A stretch of DNA of 64,000 nucleotides from Sphingobacterium bovisgrunnientis (GTDB lineage: Bacteria; Bacteroidota; Bacteroidia; Sphingobacteriales; Sphingobacteriaceae), in the NCBI RefSeq assembly GCF_009829085.1, contig NZ_WUQY01000016.1, forward strand, positions 1 to 64,000, read 5' to 3'. The notes under the pieces are model-generated. The model had not been told where the DNA came from. It made no database searches and saw only the letters and a program-made list of their open reading frames with translations. This document shows, one piece after another, positions 17,883 to 26,692 of this stretch; position 1 is the stretch's first letter, and each line of letters starts with the position of its first letter. The position numbers and the translations under genes are program-made.

Positions 17883-19598
17883 CTAAATGTTTTGTTTCTT
17901 TAATTCTTTCACAGCAAAATCTACAGATCGCGCAGAAAAAGCCATATATGTAAGGGAAGGATTTTGAGTCGAAGTGGAAGTCATCGCAGCGCCATCTGTA
18001 ACGAAGACATTGGGAACAGCATGCACTTGGTTCCATTTATTAAGCATGGAAGTTTTAGGATCTAGCCCCATTCGTACTCCACCCATTTCGTGGATATCCA
18101 ATCCTGGAGCTTGCCATCTATCATCTCGTCGAATATTTGTAAATCCAGCGCTTACAAACATTTCTTCCATTGTATCGAGATAATCCTTTTTCATCTTCGC
18201 ATCATTCTCATCATAATCAATTGAGATTTTTAGTAAAGGAATACCCCAATCATCTTTCTGATTCGCATCTAATGCTACGAAGTTGGACGCTTTTGGAATA
18301 GTCTCTCCCATCATATGTGATCCCACTCCCCAATTTCCTAGTTTGGGATTAAGAATCGAATTTTTAAGATCATCTCCAATACCTGATAAGTCCGAATAAG
18401 AAGAACGATACGCGCCAAACCCTGCCGCATAACCTCGTAAATAATCTGTTTCTTGCTTATGTAAATTTCTGAAGCGCGGAATATAAGCTCCACCAGCAGG
18501 ATTACGCCCTTCGACTTTGTAGTCTAAAAGTCCTTCATATTCTGCATATATTCGTGCGCTATAATTATGAAAAGCGACATATTTACCCAATGTTTCGCTA
18601 TCATTCCCTAATCCATTCGGAAATCTATTGGATGTAGAATTCAATAAAATCAAATTGGTATTGATAGCAGCTGCATTCACAAAAATAACTTTTGCGAAAA
18701 AGTCAATTTCTTCTTTGGTATTTCTATCGATGACTTTCACACCTATAGCTTTTCCCTTTTGCTCATCGTATAGAATAGAATGCACAACTGAGTCAGGTCT
18801 TAGCGTCAGATTACCTGTCTTTGCTGCCCAAGGCAAGGTAGAAGCATTAGAACTAAAATATCCACCAAATGGACAGCCACGTTGACACAATGTTCTATTT
18901 TGGCATTGCGTACGGCCTTGTTGAATATGTATTGGTTCGGGTTTAGAAATATGTGCACATCTAGCTGAAATGACTTTGCGACTTTTGTATTTCTTTTCTA
19001 CAGCTTGTTTGAAATATTTTTCTACAATATTTAATGGATAGCCTGGCAAAAACTCGCCATCTGGTAATTCGGGCAAACCGTCTTTATCTCCAGCGATGCC
19101 TGCAAATCGTTCGACATGATCGTACCATGGTTTCAAATCTGCATACCGAATCGGCCAGTCCACAGCAAATCCATCACGCAACGGTCCTTCAAAATCGAAA
19201 TCCGACCAACGTTGAGTTTGTCGCGCCCAAAGCAATGACTTTCCCCCAACTTGATAGCCTCGAATCCAATCAAATGGTTTTTCTTGGATGTACGGATGCT
19301 CGGCATCCTTGACAAAAAAATGTGCTGCATCTTCGTGAAAAGCGTAACATTTGCTCACAATTGGATTGTCTTGCTTTACTTGATAAGGTAATTCATTGCG
19401 ATGTTCAAACTCCCAAGGATACATATTGGTCGTCGGATAATCTTTGATGTGCTGCACATCACGTCCACGCTCGAGAACAAGCGTTTTAAGTCCGCGTTCG
19501 CACAATTCTTTGGCAGACCAGCCACCACTTATTCCCGACCCAATCACTATTGCATCGTAAGTTCTATCTTTTTGCGAATCTATATTTAGGAATGCCAT
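17883..19598 (-). CDS. GMC-family FAD oxidoreductase with probable Fe-S cysteines
   Basis: A 571-residue flavoprotein that oxidises an alcohol or sugar hydroxyl. The FAD dinucleotide motif VIGSGISGG is at 18-26, and the C-terminal NPSLTYMAFSARS region closes the FAD domain. C232-X5-C238-X3-C242 (in QCQNRTLCQRGCPFGG) matches the spacing I recall for the [3Fe-4S] ligands of Burkholderia FAD-glucose dehydrogenase, so electron transfer through an iron-sulfur cluster is inferred. I chose the ATG at 19598 over an in-frame TTG at 19610. It begins one base after its partner's stop codon and has no signal peptide of its own. Confidence 0.88.
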   Translation of the reverse strand: MAFLNIDSQKDRTYDAIVIGSGISGGWSAKELCERGLKTLVLERGRDVQHIKDYPTTNMYPWEFEHRNELPYQVKQDNPIVSKCYAFHEDAAHFFVKDAEHPYIQEKPFDWIRGYQVGGKSLLWARQTQRWSDFDFEGPLRDGFAVDWPIRYADLKPWYDHVERFAGIAGDKDGLPELPDGEFLPGYPLNIVEKYFKQAVEKKYKSRKVISARCAHISKPEPIHIQQGRTQCQNRTLCQRGCPFGGYFSSNASTLPWAAKTGNLTLRPDSVVHSILYDEQKGKAIGVKVIDRNTKEEIDFFAKVIFVNAAAINTNLILLNSTSNRFPNGLGNDSETLGKYVAFHNYSARIYAEYEGLLDYKVEGRNPAGGAYIPRFRNLHKQETDYLRGYAAGFGAYRSSYSDLSGIGDDLKNSILNPKLGNWGVGSHMMGETIPKASNFVALDANQKDDWGIPLLKISIDYDENDAKMKKDYLDTMEEMFVSAGFTNIRRDDRWQAPGLDIHEMGGVRMGLDPKTSMLNKWNQVHAVPNVFVTDGAAMTSTSTQNPSLTYMAFSARSVDFAVKELKKQNI

Positions 19599-19599
19599 A

Positions 19600-20079
19600 T
19601 TAACTACCAACTTTTACTGCGCCATCGTATCTTCCTGGCACTAATTCATAAATTATCTTGTTTTTCATTACATATTCTGAATTCTGGTAGCCCATAATGG
19701 TTCGTCTTTTCAAAATTGAGAGAAACTTATCTTCTTTATCCAAAGCAGATAAATAGTGTTGAATTTCTTGCTGCGACTTGCCTTTTAAAATCTTTGACTT
19801 TTTCAATCCATCTACAAAAGCAGTTTGGTCTTCGGGAGAATGACAATCATCTACCATTTTCATGACAAATAAATGCAGATTCAATGTCTTTGCTCCGGGA
19901 GAATCTGTTTCAGGAATAATGGATTCGACAAGTTCGCCTATTAAATATTCTTCATCTTTTGAGAAGTCAACATTAGATAGGGCAATAGATGCTTTATTTC
20001 GATCTCCAGTACATGAAGTCGCGATAGCAATGCCTCCTGCAAGAATAAAAAGTTGCTTTATGGCGGTTCTTCTTTTCAT
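19600..20079 (-). CDS. Gluconate 2-dehydrogenase subunit 3-like ('hitchhiker') protein
   Basis: A 159-residue small partner subunit of a GMC dehydrogenase. The ATG at 20079 is chosen because it gives MKRRTAIKQLF, a twin-arginine signal ending in lipobox ATSC (C23); an upstream in-frame TTG would hide it. The rest is helical and matches the subunit-3 family (EYLIGELVESIIPETDSPGA). In this family the small subunit carries the Tat signal and helps export the folded flavoprotein, so the pair should act in the periplasm, lipid-anchored. No cytochrome subunit gene is present next to it. Confidence 0.87.
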   Translation of the reverse strand: MKRRTAIKQLFILAGGIAIATSCTGDRNKASIALSNVDFSKDEEYLIGELVESIIPETDSPGAKTLNLHLFVMKMVDDCHSPEDQTAFVDGLKKSKILKGKSQQEIQHYLSALDKEDKFLSILKRRTIMGYQNSEYVMKNKIIYELVPGRYDGAVKVGS

Positions 20080-20141
20080 CAGTTTTCCAATTGGTCTCCC
20101 CAATATATGAATTATTTCAGGAAAACGTTTTAGCTTAAACC

Positions 20142-20169
20142 GAAAAAACTCATTTCAACAGAAATGAGT
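20142..20169 (-). terminator. Second of two tandem terminators after SusD 2
   Basis: ACTCATTTC / GAAATGAGT 9-bp stem with 4-nt loop; on the minus strand it is followed by a T6 run. Together with the stem at 20193-20228 it insulates the GMC pair from SusCD operon 2. Confidence 0.85.
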
Positions 20170-20187
20170 AAAGCTGCAAATATTGCA

Positions 20188-20228
20188 TAAAAATACCCCC
20201 ACAAAGTAATTAACAATTTTGGGGGTAT
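20188..20228 (-). terminator. First terminator of SusCD operon 2
   Basis: ATACCCCC / GGGGGTAT 8-bp stem with partial inner pairing, followed on the minus strand by a T-run, 24 bp after the SusD 2 stop codon. Confidence 0.8.
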
Positions 20229-20252
20229 ATCGAATTCTAATGAATTGATTGC

Positions 20253-21824
20253 TTAATTATAACCTGGATTTTGTGTTAAGTTAGGATTTCTTTGCAACTC
20301 ATCATTAGATATTGGCCACAATAAATCTGATTCTTTGAAAGTCGCTCCCGAACCATTCTGTGCGCCAATAAGATTGACCCAAGTTATTTCTCCTTTAACG
20401 GTTGGCGAGATTACAGGGAACTTCTTAGTTCTAACGATATCATCCCACATTTTAAATTCCAATGGAAATTCTCTCAAACGCTCATTCCAACATTCTTCTA
20501 TAAACTTTTCCTTCGAAAGAGCTAATAACTCAGAAGTGAAAGTAGCAACAGTTTTACCTGTCGTATTTGCACGCGCTTTCACATTCGCCAAGTAGCCCGC
20601 AGCTTCTGCATTGACAGATCCAGCAGCTACTATTGCTTCAGCGGCTATTAATAATGCTTCTGGATACCTGTAAAAATTCCAATCTTTAGTTCCTCTACCA
20701 GAGTTCAACAATGCATCTTCATCGTAATAATACCATACGCCCGCTTCTGTGGAAGTCCATTTTTTTGTAGGGTCGTCTGGTCTTGTATAACTCCAATGGA
20801 AGAACTGATTAGGCTTTATACGCAAATCATCTGCAGCATAAACATTTAAGAACCTACTCGTAGGACCATACACACGTTCGAAAATAGAATAAGTAGAAAA
20901 TACGGATACTGCTGATGAACTAAATGCATAAGTTGGCCACCATGAACTTGTCGAAATAGCCCCATCAAATTCCATAGCATATATCACTTCATTCAAATTA
21001 TCCGTTTTGCGAAGTTGATTATAAGCACTATTTGATTCCAAATCAGCATTTGGGATCATTCCATGAGGTGAATTAATCACAACTTTAGCCATTTCTGCAG
21101 CTTGCGAATTTTTACCTTGTTGTAAATACACATTTGCTAAAGTCATAGCCGCTACGTATTTAGAAATGCGATGGTTGTTATTAGCAAATGTTTTAGCTGG
21201 CAAAACTGTGAAAGCTTCATTCAAATCGCTCTCTATTAGTTCATATACCTTCGCAATTTCTGTACGCGATGCATCCAGATTTTCCAAATTTTCGGTGGGT
21301 TCAGTTACTAATGGAACATCTCCAAAAGTTTTCACCAAATAAAAATAGTTGTATGCTCTAAAAAATTTGGCTTCAGCTATTAATTGCTTTTGCTTATTGA
21401 GGTCTTCAAAAGCAATTTCTGGTATATACTTAATTGCACCATTTGCTGTATTTATAACTTCATATGCAGAATTCCAAACACCATCCATTGTCCCTGAAAT
21501 CATACTGACGTTGCCTTGTCTTGTTAATTCACGAGCATATTTGCAGACTAACTCTTGTCCTTCGTAACTATTCGTAAAATAACCTGTCAGCATGCTATTT
21601 ATAGATGCTTGAGGACCTAAATATGCACTTCCAGCAGAAGAATAGCGTGTAGGTGCGCCTCTTCTGTAAAGAGAATTGAAATTACCTACAGCCTGTAACT
21701 CTGTTTTATAATATGTTTCTTTAATTATTGAGGATAAGGGAGCTTCATCAAGAAATTTTGTACATGATGAGGTACTTATAATCAATCCTAATCCCAACGC
21801 GATTATTAATTTATTTCTTTTCAT
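20253..21824 (-). CDS. RagB/SusD family nutrient-uptake outer-membrane lipoprotein (pair 2)
   Basis: A 523-residue SusD-like lipoprotein: lipobox SSC with C21, then TKFLDEAPLS, the family N-terminus. TPR helices such as AKFFRAYNYFYLVKTFGDVPLV and the C-terminal LLWPISNDELQRNPNLTQNPGY are diagnostic. It lies 9 bp downstream of its SusC partner. The neighbouring GH76 gene on the same strand suggests, without proving, that this pair takes up mannan-derived oligosaccharides. It differs in length and sequence from pair 1, so the two are not a recent duplication. Confidence 0.93.
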   Translation of the reverse strand: MKRNKLIIALGLGLIISTSSCTKFLDEAPLSSIIKETYYKTELQAVGNFNSLYRRGAPTRYSSAGSAYLGPQASINSMLTGYFTNSYEGQELVCKYARELTRQGNVSMISGTMDGVWNSAYEVINTANGAIKYIPEIAFEDLNKQKQLIAEAKFFRAYNYFYLVKTFGDVPLVTEPTENLENLDASRTEIAKVYELIESDLNEAFTVLPAKTFANNNHRISKYVAAMTLANVYLQQGKNSQAAEMAKVVINSPHGMIPNADLESNSAYNQLRKTDNLNEVIYAMEFDGAISTSSWWPTYAFSSSAVSVFSTYSIFERVYGPTSRFLNVYAADDLRIKPNQFFHWSYTRPDDPTKKWTSTEAGVWYYYDEDALLNSGRGTKDWNFYRYPEALLIAAEAIVAAGSVNAEAAGYLANVKARANTTGKTVATFTSELLALSKEKFIEECWNERLREFPLEFKMWDDIVRTKKFPVISPTVKGEITWVNLIGAQNGSGATFKESDLLWPISNDELQRNPNLTQNPGYN

Positions 21825-21833
21825 GATAGTATT

Positions 21834-24800
21834 CTAAAATTTAACATTTACTCCTAATGTGAAGGTCTTAGCTCTAGGATAAGAGAAAAACGTAATATTC
21901 TGTCCAAAGTTGTCACCTACTTGAGATGTACTTTCCGGATCGTAACCCTTAAAGTCTTTGGACGTAATAAGCCATGGGTTATTAGCAGAGGCAAATATTC
22001 TGACACCACCTAACCTTAGTTTATTCAACATTTCTGAATTGAAAGTATAACCTAATTGTATCAAGTTGAATCTTAGATAAGAACCATTAACAACCCATGC
22101 ATCATCAACATTTGTATCTTGTCCTGCATGACCACTATTAGTCAAATAAATAGCCTGCTGTCTCGTGTTAGGATTTGATTCACTGTATGCATCGGTAAGA
22201 ATCTCCACAAGACCATTGGTTATTCCAAATCTATCGTATGTAGAGTGATAGAATTGTTGCATCGTTTCGACACCATATACAAATTGAAGATCCACTGTCA
22301 GGTCGAAATCTTTGTAGTTAAGTGTATTTATAAAACTACCCGCCCAATCTGGTGTACCTTTACCAATGATATATTTATCTGCCGAACGTTTCGGTCTTCC
22401 AACTTGACTTAGCGTCGCTTGACCTGCATCGACATCAGCTTGTGTGTAAATTCCTTCACGCTTATAGCCATAGAAACTGTTTAGATTCTCTCCAACACGA
22501 ATGATTTGGTTCGCTCCACCAACCCACCACAATCTTTGGATATCCTCATCCTTATCTCCTAGTTTCAATACTTTATTCTGGTTATAACTCATATTCAACA
22601 TGGTATTCCAGCTTAAATTTTCATTTTTAACAGGATAAGCATTGATTAATAACTCAACACCTCTATTCTGCACCGAACCTATATTCTTCATTACACTTGA
22701 ATAACCAGTACTTCTTGGAATAGGAGTTTGCAACAATAAATCCTTTGTTTTTTTGTTGTATACCGACACATCAAAATTTAATCGGTTAGAAAATAATCCA
22801 ATCTCTACACCAAAATCAAATTGATCGGAGGTCTCCCATCTCAAATCCGGATTAGCTAAAGATGAAACCCATGAGAAAGGCTGTCTTCCGCCGTCCAATA
22901 ATGTTGTACCTGCAGAAACATTAGCAGTGGAGCTATAAGAACCGATTTCAGAATTACCCGTACGACCATAGCTTGTGTGGACTTTGAAATTACTAACTGT
23001 AATGTTGTCAGCCATGAAGTCCTCATTAGAGACATTCCACGCTAGACCTGCAGAAGGGAAAAATGCATATTTATTATTTTTACCAAATTTTGAGGATCCA
23101 TCGTAGCGTCCAGTTACAGTTGCAGAATATTTGTCATTGTAGGTATAAGCTCCCCTTACAAAATAGGAATTCATAGCCCACTTGTCTGTATTGGAATTAG
23201 GAGAAGATGGGGTTCTACCAACTCCCATATTATTCCATTCATAGAAGTCATCATCAAAACCTTCGGTTCGTGATTGCGAATACTGTGATGTTCTAGCTTG
23301 CCAAGACAATCCCCCCATCAAATTAACTCTGTGCTTGTCAATTGTTTTTTGATAAGTTAGGTAATTCTCTTGTTGCCAATAGAAAACATTTTCGTATTGC
23401 ATTTCCGCCCATCCATTAGGCTTTGATATATTGTTTAACAACACCGATGAGTAACCTTTATAATCTCTGCGTTGGTTATCAACACCAAACTGCGTTCTTA
23501 AGTCTAATCCTTCGGCTAAGTGAAATGTCAAAGCTGCATTACCAAAAATCTGAGTATTGTAACGATTTCTTTTTTGTAATTCTAAGATTGAAACAGGATT
23601 TGCCATTCCCTCAAACCCCAAAACATTATTTATTGTTGAACTTGTCGAACTTGTATATTGACCAGATGGCTCATAAATAGGTAACCAAGGAAGCATCTCA
23701 ATCATAGTACGTCTAGCATCTTGCCCTCCACCGTCTTCAGGAGTAAAATTTGCTAAACTATGGTTAACCATCAAGTTAACATTTGACGACAACCAATCCA
23801 CAGCTTTTGTGTCATATGCTAGCTTACCGCTGACGCGTTTACTAAACATATTTTTGATTACACCTTGCTGATCGGTATAATTTAAAAATGCCCCAACTGA
23901 TGATTTTTCATCCCCTTGTTGAATATTTATCTGATGATTGTGCGATAATCCATTACGACTCGATTCTTTTTGCCAATTTGTATCATACAAAGGATTTCCA
24001 TTAGAGTCAAAATAGTTAGGATCATTAAACCAATCCTTCTTGTCTAAAGACCATGGTGTCCAATTCGGATCTCTATTTTTTAGAAAATCAGCTTGGTATT
24101 TATTTTCATTGGCTAATCCAATCATAAATGCATCGACCCATTGCTGACTATTCAAAACATTCATATATCGCTGTACAGAACTTACTCCTACTGAACCTTG
24201 ATAGCTGATAGATTTACCTCCACCTGATGCTCCTCGTTTTGTGGTCACAAGTATAACCCCATTCGCACCTCTGGCACCATATATTGCTGCGGAGGAAGCA
24301 TCTTTCAAGACTTCTATACGCTCAATATCATTGGGATTCATGAGATGAAAGTTTTCCATTACTACACCATCCACAACATATAATGGACTCGATGAGGCAT
24401 TAATCGTAGCATTACCACGAATTAATACTTTGGCACCATACGCTCCGGGTTGTCCCGAATTGGAGAAAATATTAACACCTGCGGCCTTACCTCTAAGGTT
24501 ATCTAATGCCCCAAAATTTTGGGCTTTGGTCATTTCTTCTCCTTTTACCACTGAAATAGACCCAGTAACATCTGACTTCCGCATAGTACCATATCCTACG
24601 ACAACTACTTCCTCAATATCTGCTTGCTCAGGTATCAAACGGAAGGTAATTGTTGTGCCAGTAACAGTTCGCTCCTCAGATTGAAATCCCAAAATGTTTG
24701 TTACCAAAATATCCCCATTGCGAGCCTGCAAGGAAAATTTCCCTTGACTATCAGTCTGGGTAGAAAAAGTCGAACCTTTTAGTGTAATAGTCACACCCGA

Positions 24801-24986
24801 AATACCTTGTCCTGTTGAAGCATCTACAACCGTACCTTGTACGGTCTGCTGTTTTAAAGCTTCATGATAAGCTTCTTCGAGCGAAAGTCTATTTCCATAC
24901 ACTGAGTTTGTACCGATGGCGAGTAAGGAGAAGGTGAAAACCCACAACCTACCTTTACCAAGTTTAAGTTTGTCTAAATTCCACAT
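21834..24986 (-). CDS. SusC/RagA family TonB-linked outer-membrane receptor (pair 2)
   Basis: A 1050-residue transporter: signal region to about 31 with an unusually polar N-terminus (MWNLDKLKLGKGR), carboxypeptidase-D-like domain (about 48-118), EEVVVVGYG box (125-133), plug with LRGKAAGVNIF and IRGNATINASSSPLYVVDGV, then barrel ending in NVKF. Partner of the SusD encoded 9 bp downstream. Next upstream gene is the GH76 enzyme, 466 bp away. No extracytoplasmic sigma factor is adjacent. Confidence 0.94.
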   Translation of the reverse strand: MWNLDKLKLGKGRLWVFTFSLLAIGTNSVYGNRLSLEEAYHEALKQQTVQGTVVDASTGQGISGVTITLKGSTFSTQTDSQGKFSLQARNGDILVTNILGFQSEERTVTGTTITFRLIPEQADIEEVVVVGYGTMRKSDVTGSISVVKGEEMTKAQNFGALDNLRGKAAGVNIFSNSGQPGAYGAKVLIRGNATINASSSPLYVVDGVVMENFHLMNPNDIERIEVLKDASSAAIYGARGANGVILVTTKRGASGGGKSISYQGSVGVSSVQRYMNVLNSQQWVDAFMIGLANENKYQADFLKNRDPNWTPWSLDKKDWFNDPNYFDSNGNPLYDTNWQKESSRNGLSHNHQINIQQGDEKSSVGAFLNYTDQQGVIKNMFSKRVSGKLAYDTKAVDWLSSNVNLMVNHSLANFTPEDGGGQDARRTMIEMLPWLPIYEPSGQYTSSTSSTINNVLGFEGMANPVSILELQKRNRYNTQIFGNAALTFHLAEGLDLRTQFGVDNQRRDYKGYSSVLLNNISKPNGWAEMQYENVFYWQQENYLTYQKTIDKHRVNLMGGLSWQARTSQYSQSRTEGFDDDFYEWNNMGVGRTPSSPNSNTDKWAMNSYFVRGAYTYNDKYSATVTGRYDGSSKFGKNNKYAFFPSAGLAWNVSNEDFMADNITVSNFKVHTSYGRTGNSEIGSYSSTANVSAGTTLLDGGRQPFSWVSSLANPDLRWETSDQFDFGVEIGLFSNRLNFDVSVYNKKTKDLLLQTPIPRSTGYSSVMKNIGSVQNRGVELLINAYPVKNENLSWNTMLNMSYNQNKVLKLGDKDEDIQRLWWVGGANQIIRVGENLNSFYGYKREGIYTQADVDAGQATLSQVGRPKRSADKYIIGKGTPDWAGSFINTLNYKDFDLTVDLQFVYGVETMQQFYHSTYDRFGITNGLVEILTDAYSESNPNTRQQAIYLTNSGHAGQDTNVDDAWVVNGSYLRFNLIQLGYTFNSEMLNKLRLGGVRIFASANNPWLITSKDFKGYDPESTSQVGDNFGQNITFFSYPRAKTFTLGVNVKF

Positions 24987-25196
24987 AATATAATTTAATT
25001 AGTCAATTGATTTTCCTAATACAAGCCGCAAAGCATGTAATAAGTGTTTATGAATATTGCAGATTAATGTGTTTATAATTGACACTAATTAAATCATTTT
25101 AATCGATTTAGCAAAGCTATTTTGATTATTTCTACAAAATTTAGGAGGCATACCAAATAATGAAGGCAACAGTTTATACAGGTATTTTTATCATTA

Positions 25197-25212
25197 AATG
25201 GTTTAAACCATT
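25197..25212. promoter_or_regulatory. Perfect 16-bp palindrome AATGGTTTAAACCATT
   Basis: An exact two-fold symmetric site, about 80 bp upstream (minus strand) of the candidate SusC 2 -7 box; the size and symmetry suit a dimeric regulator's operator. Confidence 0.45.
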
Positions 25213-25390
25213 CTTTAGCAATAGTTTTGCGTATAGCGATAATAGTTTCAGAAACACAATTGAAAGAATATAAAAGGATCAAAAATTGTAACAACGGCAA
25301 CAAAAAAGAATTGGTTTGTAACTAAAGATTTATTTACATATTGCAATATTTAATAATCATTATACATATTATTTATTTCTCGATTAAACA

Positions 25391-25422
25391 ACAAAAAATG
25401 CCTAGCTGATTATCTGAGCATT
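25391..25422 (-). terminator. Terminator of the GH76 gene
   Basis: On the minus strand AATGCTCAG pairs (one mismatch, one G-U) with CTAGGCATT and is followed by T6. A 6-bp hairpin CGTTTA/TAAACG (25424-25439 region) sits between it and the stop codon. Confidence 0.65.
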
Positions 25423-25452
25423 GCGTTTAAATATAAACGTAATAGTATAATA

Positions 25453-26625
25453 TTATTTTACTTGGGCCATCTTACTATACATTTCTACAATAGCAAATTG
25501 ATCTAATACCCATTTTGATTTTTCTTGTTTTGTACCTGACCAATCTTTATTGAATAAGCCATTACTTTCGCGCATATGCTTCCACGCATGGTCTAAATTC
25601 TTTTGAAAAGCATCTAAATACAATTTATTTTTATCGACGTGATACAATTCTACGTATCCTCGCATCATCACAGCAATAAACCAATTATTACTTGTTTGAA
25701 GGATTTTTAAGGATTTTCCTGAATCTTTATCCTTTTCCTCATAAAAGAAATGATTAAATCCGCCATTAGCCGCATTTTGTGCATCGGTGAGATATTGTTT
25801 ATTTTTTGTTAATTTATATAATAATGCACCTGCTTGAATCATTTGTCCAGTGTTATAAGCATATTTTCTCTTATCGACTTCGCCTTTCAAATTAATATTG
25901 TCGAAATACACATGATCTGTCCAATCAATCAGGTTTTGTTGTGTCCATTTATACAAGTCTTCTGCTTGTGACAAATATTTATTTTCCTTCGTCGCCTCAT
26001 ACAATTTAGCAAGATATACAACACTCGGTGCATTTGAACACGTATTTTTCGATTCCTTACGTTGCTCACACCAATATATACCACCTCCTAGCTTTTCATC
26101 CATACCACTTTCTACAAAAGCCCAAATTTCTAGTGCTTTGTCCAGGTATTTCTTTTCTTTAGTAAGGAGATAAAGGTCTGTAAAGTCGATACCTAACCAC
26201 ACATTGTCATCATAAAATCGGTCGGATTGGGGTGCAGAGTTGACATAGGACGCATAACCAACAGGCTTTCGTGTATCGAAATATTCAGCAAGACCGATTA
26301 ACACTTTTGTATCGATATTTTTTAAAACTTGTTTGCTTTTGGTGTTTTCATACAAAGCAACTGTTGCAGACAAGGATCCAGAGTAAGGCCACAAGTAAGC
26401 ATACGGATTTACTTTATTAGAATTTTCGCCACCCCCCAAATAATCTGCTTTGTAATCATCCTTATAAGGATAATGCTCGCGTAACAATTGACTATCGTGG
26501 ATGCTATAATATTTATAAATAGAATCTAATGTTTCCTGCGCACGTCTAATATTTTTGTTTGTCTGTGCATACACACAATTAGTAAAAACAATAAAAATGA
26601 CCAGATTAGTAAGAATAGATTTCAT
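25453..26625 (-). CDS. Glycoside hydrolase family 76 (alpha-1,6-mannanase-like)
   Basis: A 390-residue exported enzyme. Signal peptide to about A20 (MKSILTNLVIFIVFTNCVYA). The alpha/alpha-toroid has the family's paired catalytic aspartates D139-D140 in RFYDDNVWLG; WCEQRKESKNTCSNAP (about 187-202) forms another conserved substrate-cleft segment. GH76 enzymes cut alpha-1,6-mannan backbones, e.g. yeast mannan, in Bacteroidota. It is last in a probable operon with the outer-membrane receptor (67-bp gap) and propeller gene upstream; the SusCD pair 2 lies downstream. Confidence 0.88.
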   Translation of the reverse strand: MKSILTNLVIFIVFTNCVYAQTNKNIRRAQETLDSIYKYYSIHDSQLLREHYPYKDDYKADYLGGGENSNKVNPYAYLWPYSGSLSATVALYENTKSKQVLKNIDTKVLIGLAEYFDTRKPVGYASYVNSAPQSDRFYDDNVWLGIDFTDLYLLTKEKKYLDKALEIWAFVESGMDEKLGGGIYWCEQRKESKNTCSNAPSVVYLAKLYEATKENKYLSQAEDLYKWTQQNLIDWTDHVYFDNINLKGEVDKRKYAYNTGQMIQAGALLYKLTKNKQYLTDAQNAANGGFNHFFYEEKDKDSGKSLKILQTSNNWFIAVMMRGYVELYHVDKNKLYLDAFQKNLDHAWKHMRESNGLFNKDWSGTKQEKSKWVLDQFAIVEMYSKMAQVK

Positions 26626-26692
26626 AGGAAGAATGTTTTTTCATAAATCTACTGATTTGACACTAAGAAAAAGACACATTTCTTTAAACCAA

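Larger units (their letters stand above)
24987..25452. promoter_or_regulatory. 466-bp AT-rich intergenic region upstream of SusC 2
   Basis: No convincing gene is present. It contains a minus-strand -7-like box TAGCTTTG (25112-25119) about 126 bp before the SusC start, with a TTTG upstream of it only 15 bp away (too close for the usual 19), a perfect 16-bp palindrome at 25197-25212, and the terminator of the GH76 gene at its far end. Confidence 0.5.

Noticed and set aside
19610..19612. Upstream TTG start for the GMC oxidoreductase
   Set aside because: Would add only four residues before a good ATG that sits one base after the partner gene's stop.
25094..25303. Minus-strand open frame of 69 codons in the gap before SusC 2
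   Set aside because: Hydrophobic AT-driven frame without neighbours in register, in DNA with regulatory features; no family resemblance.
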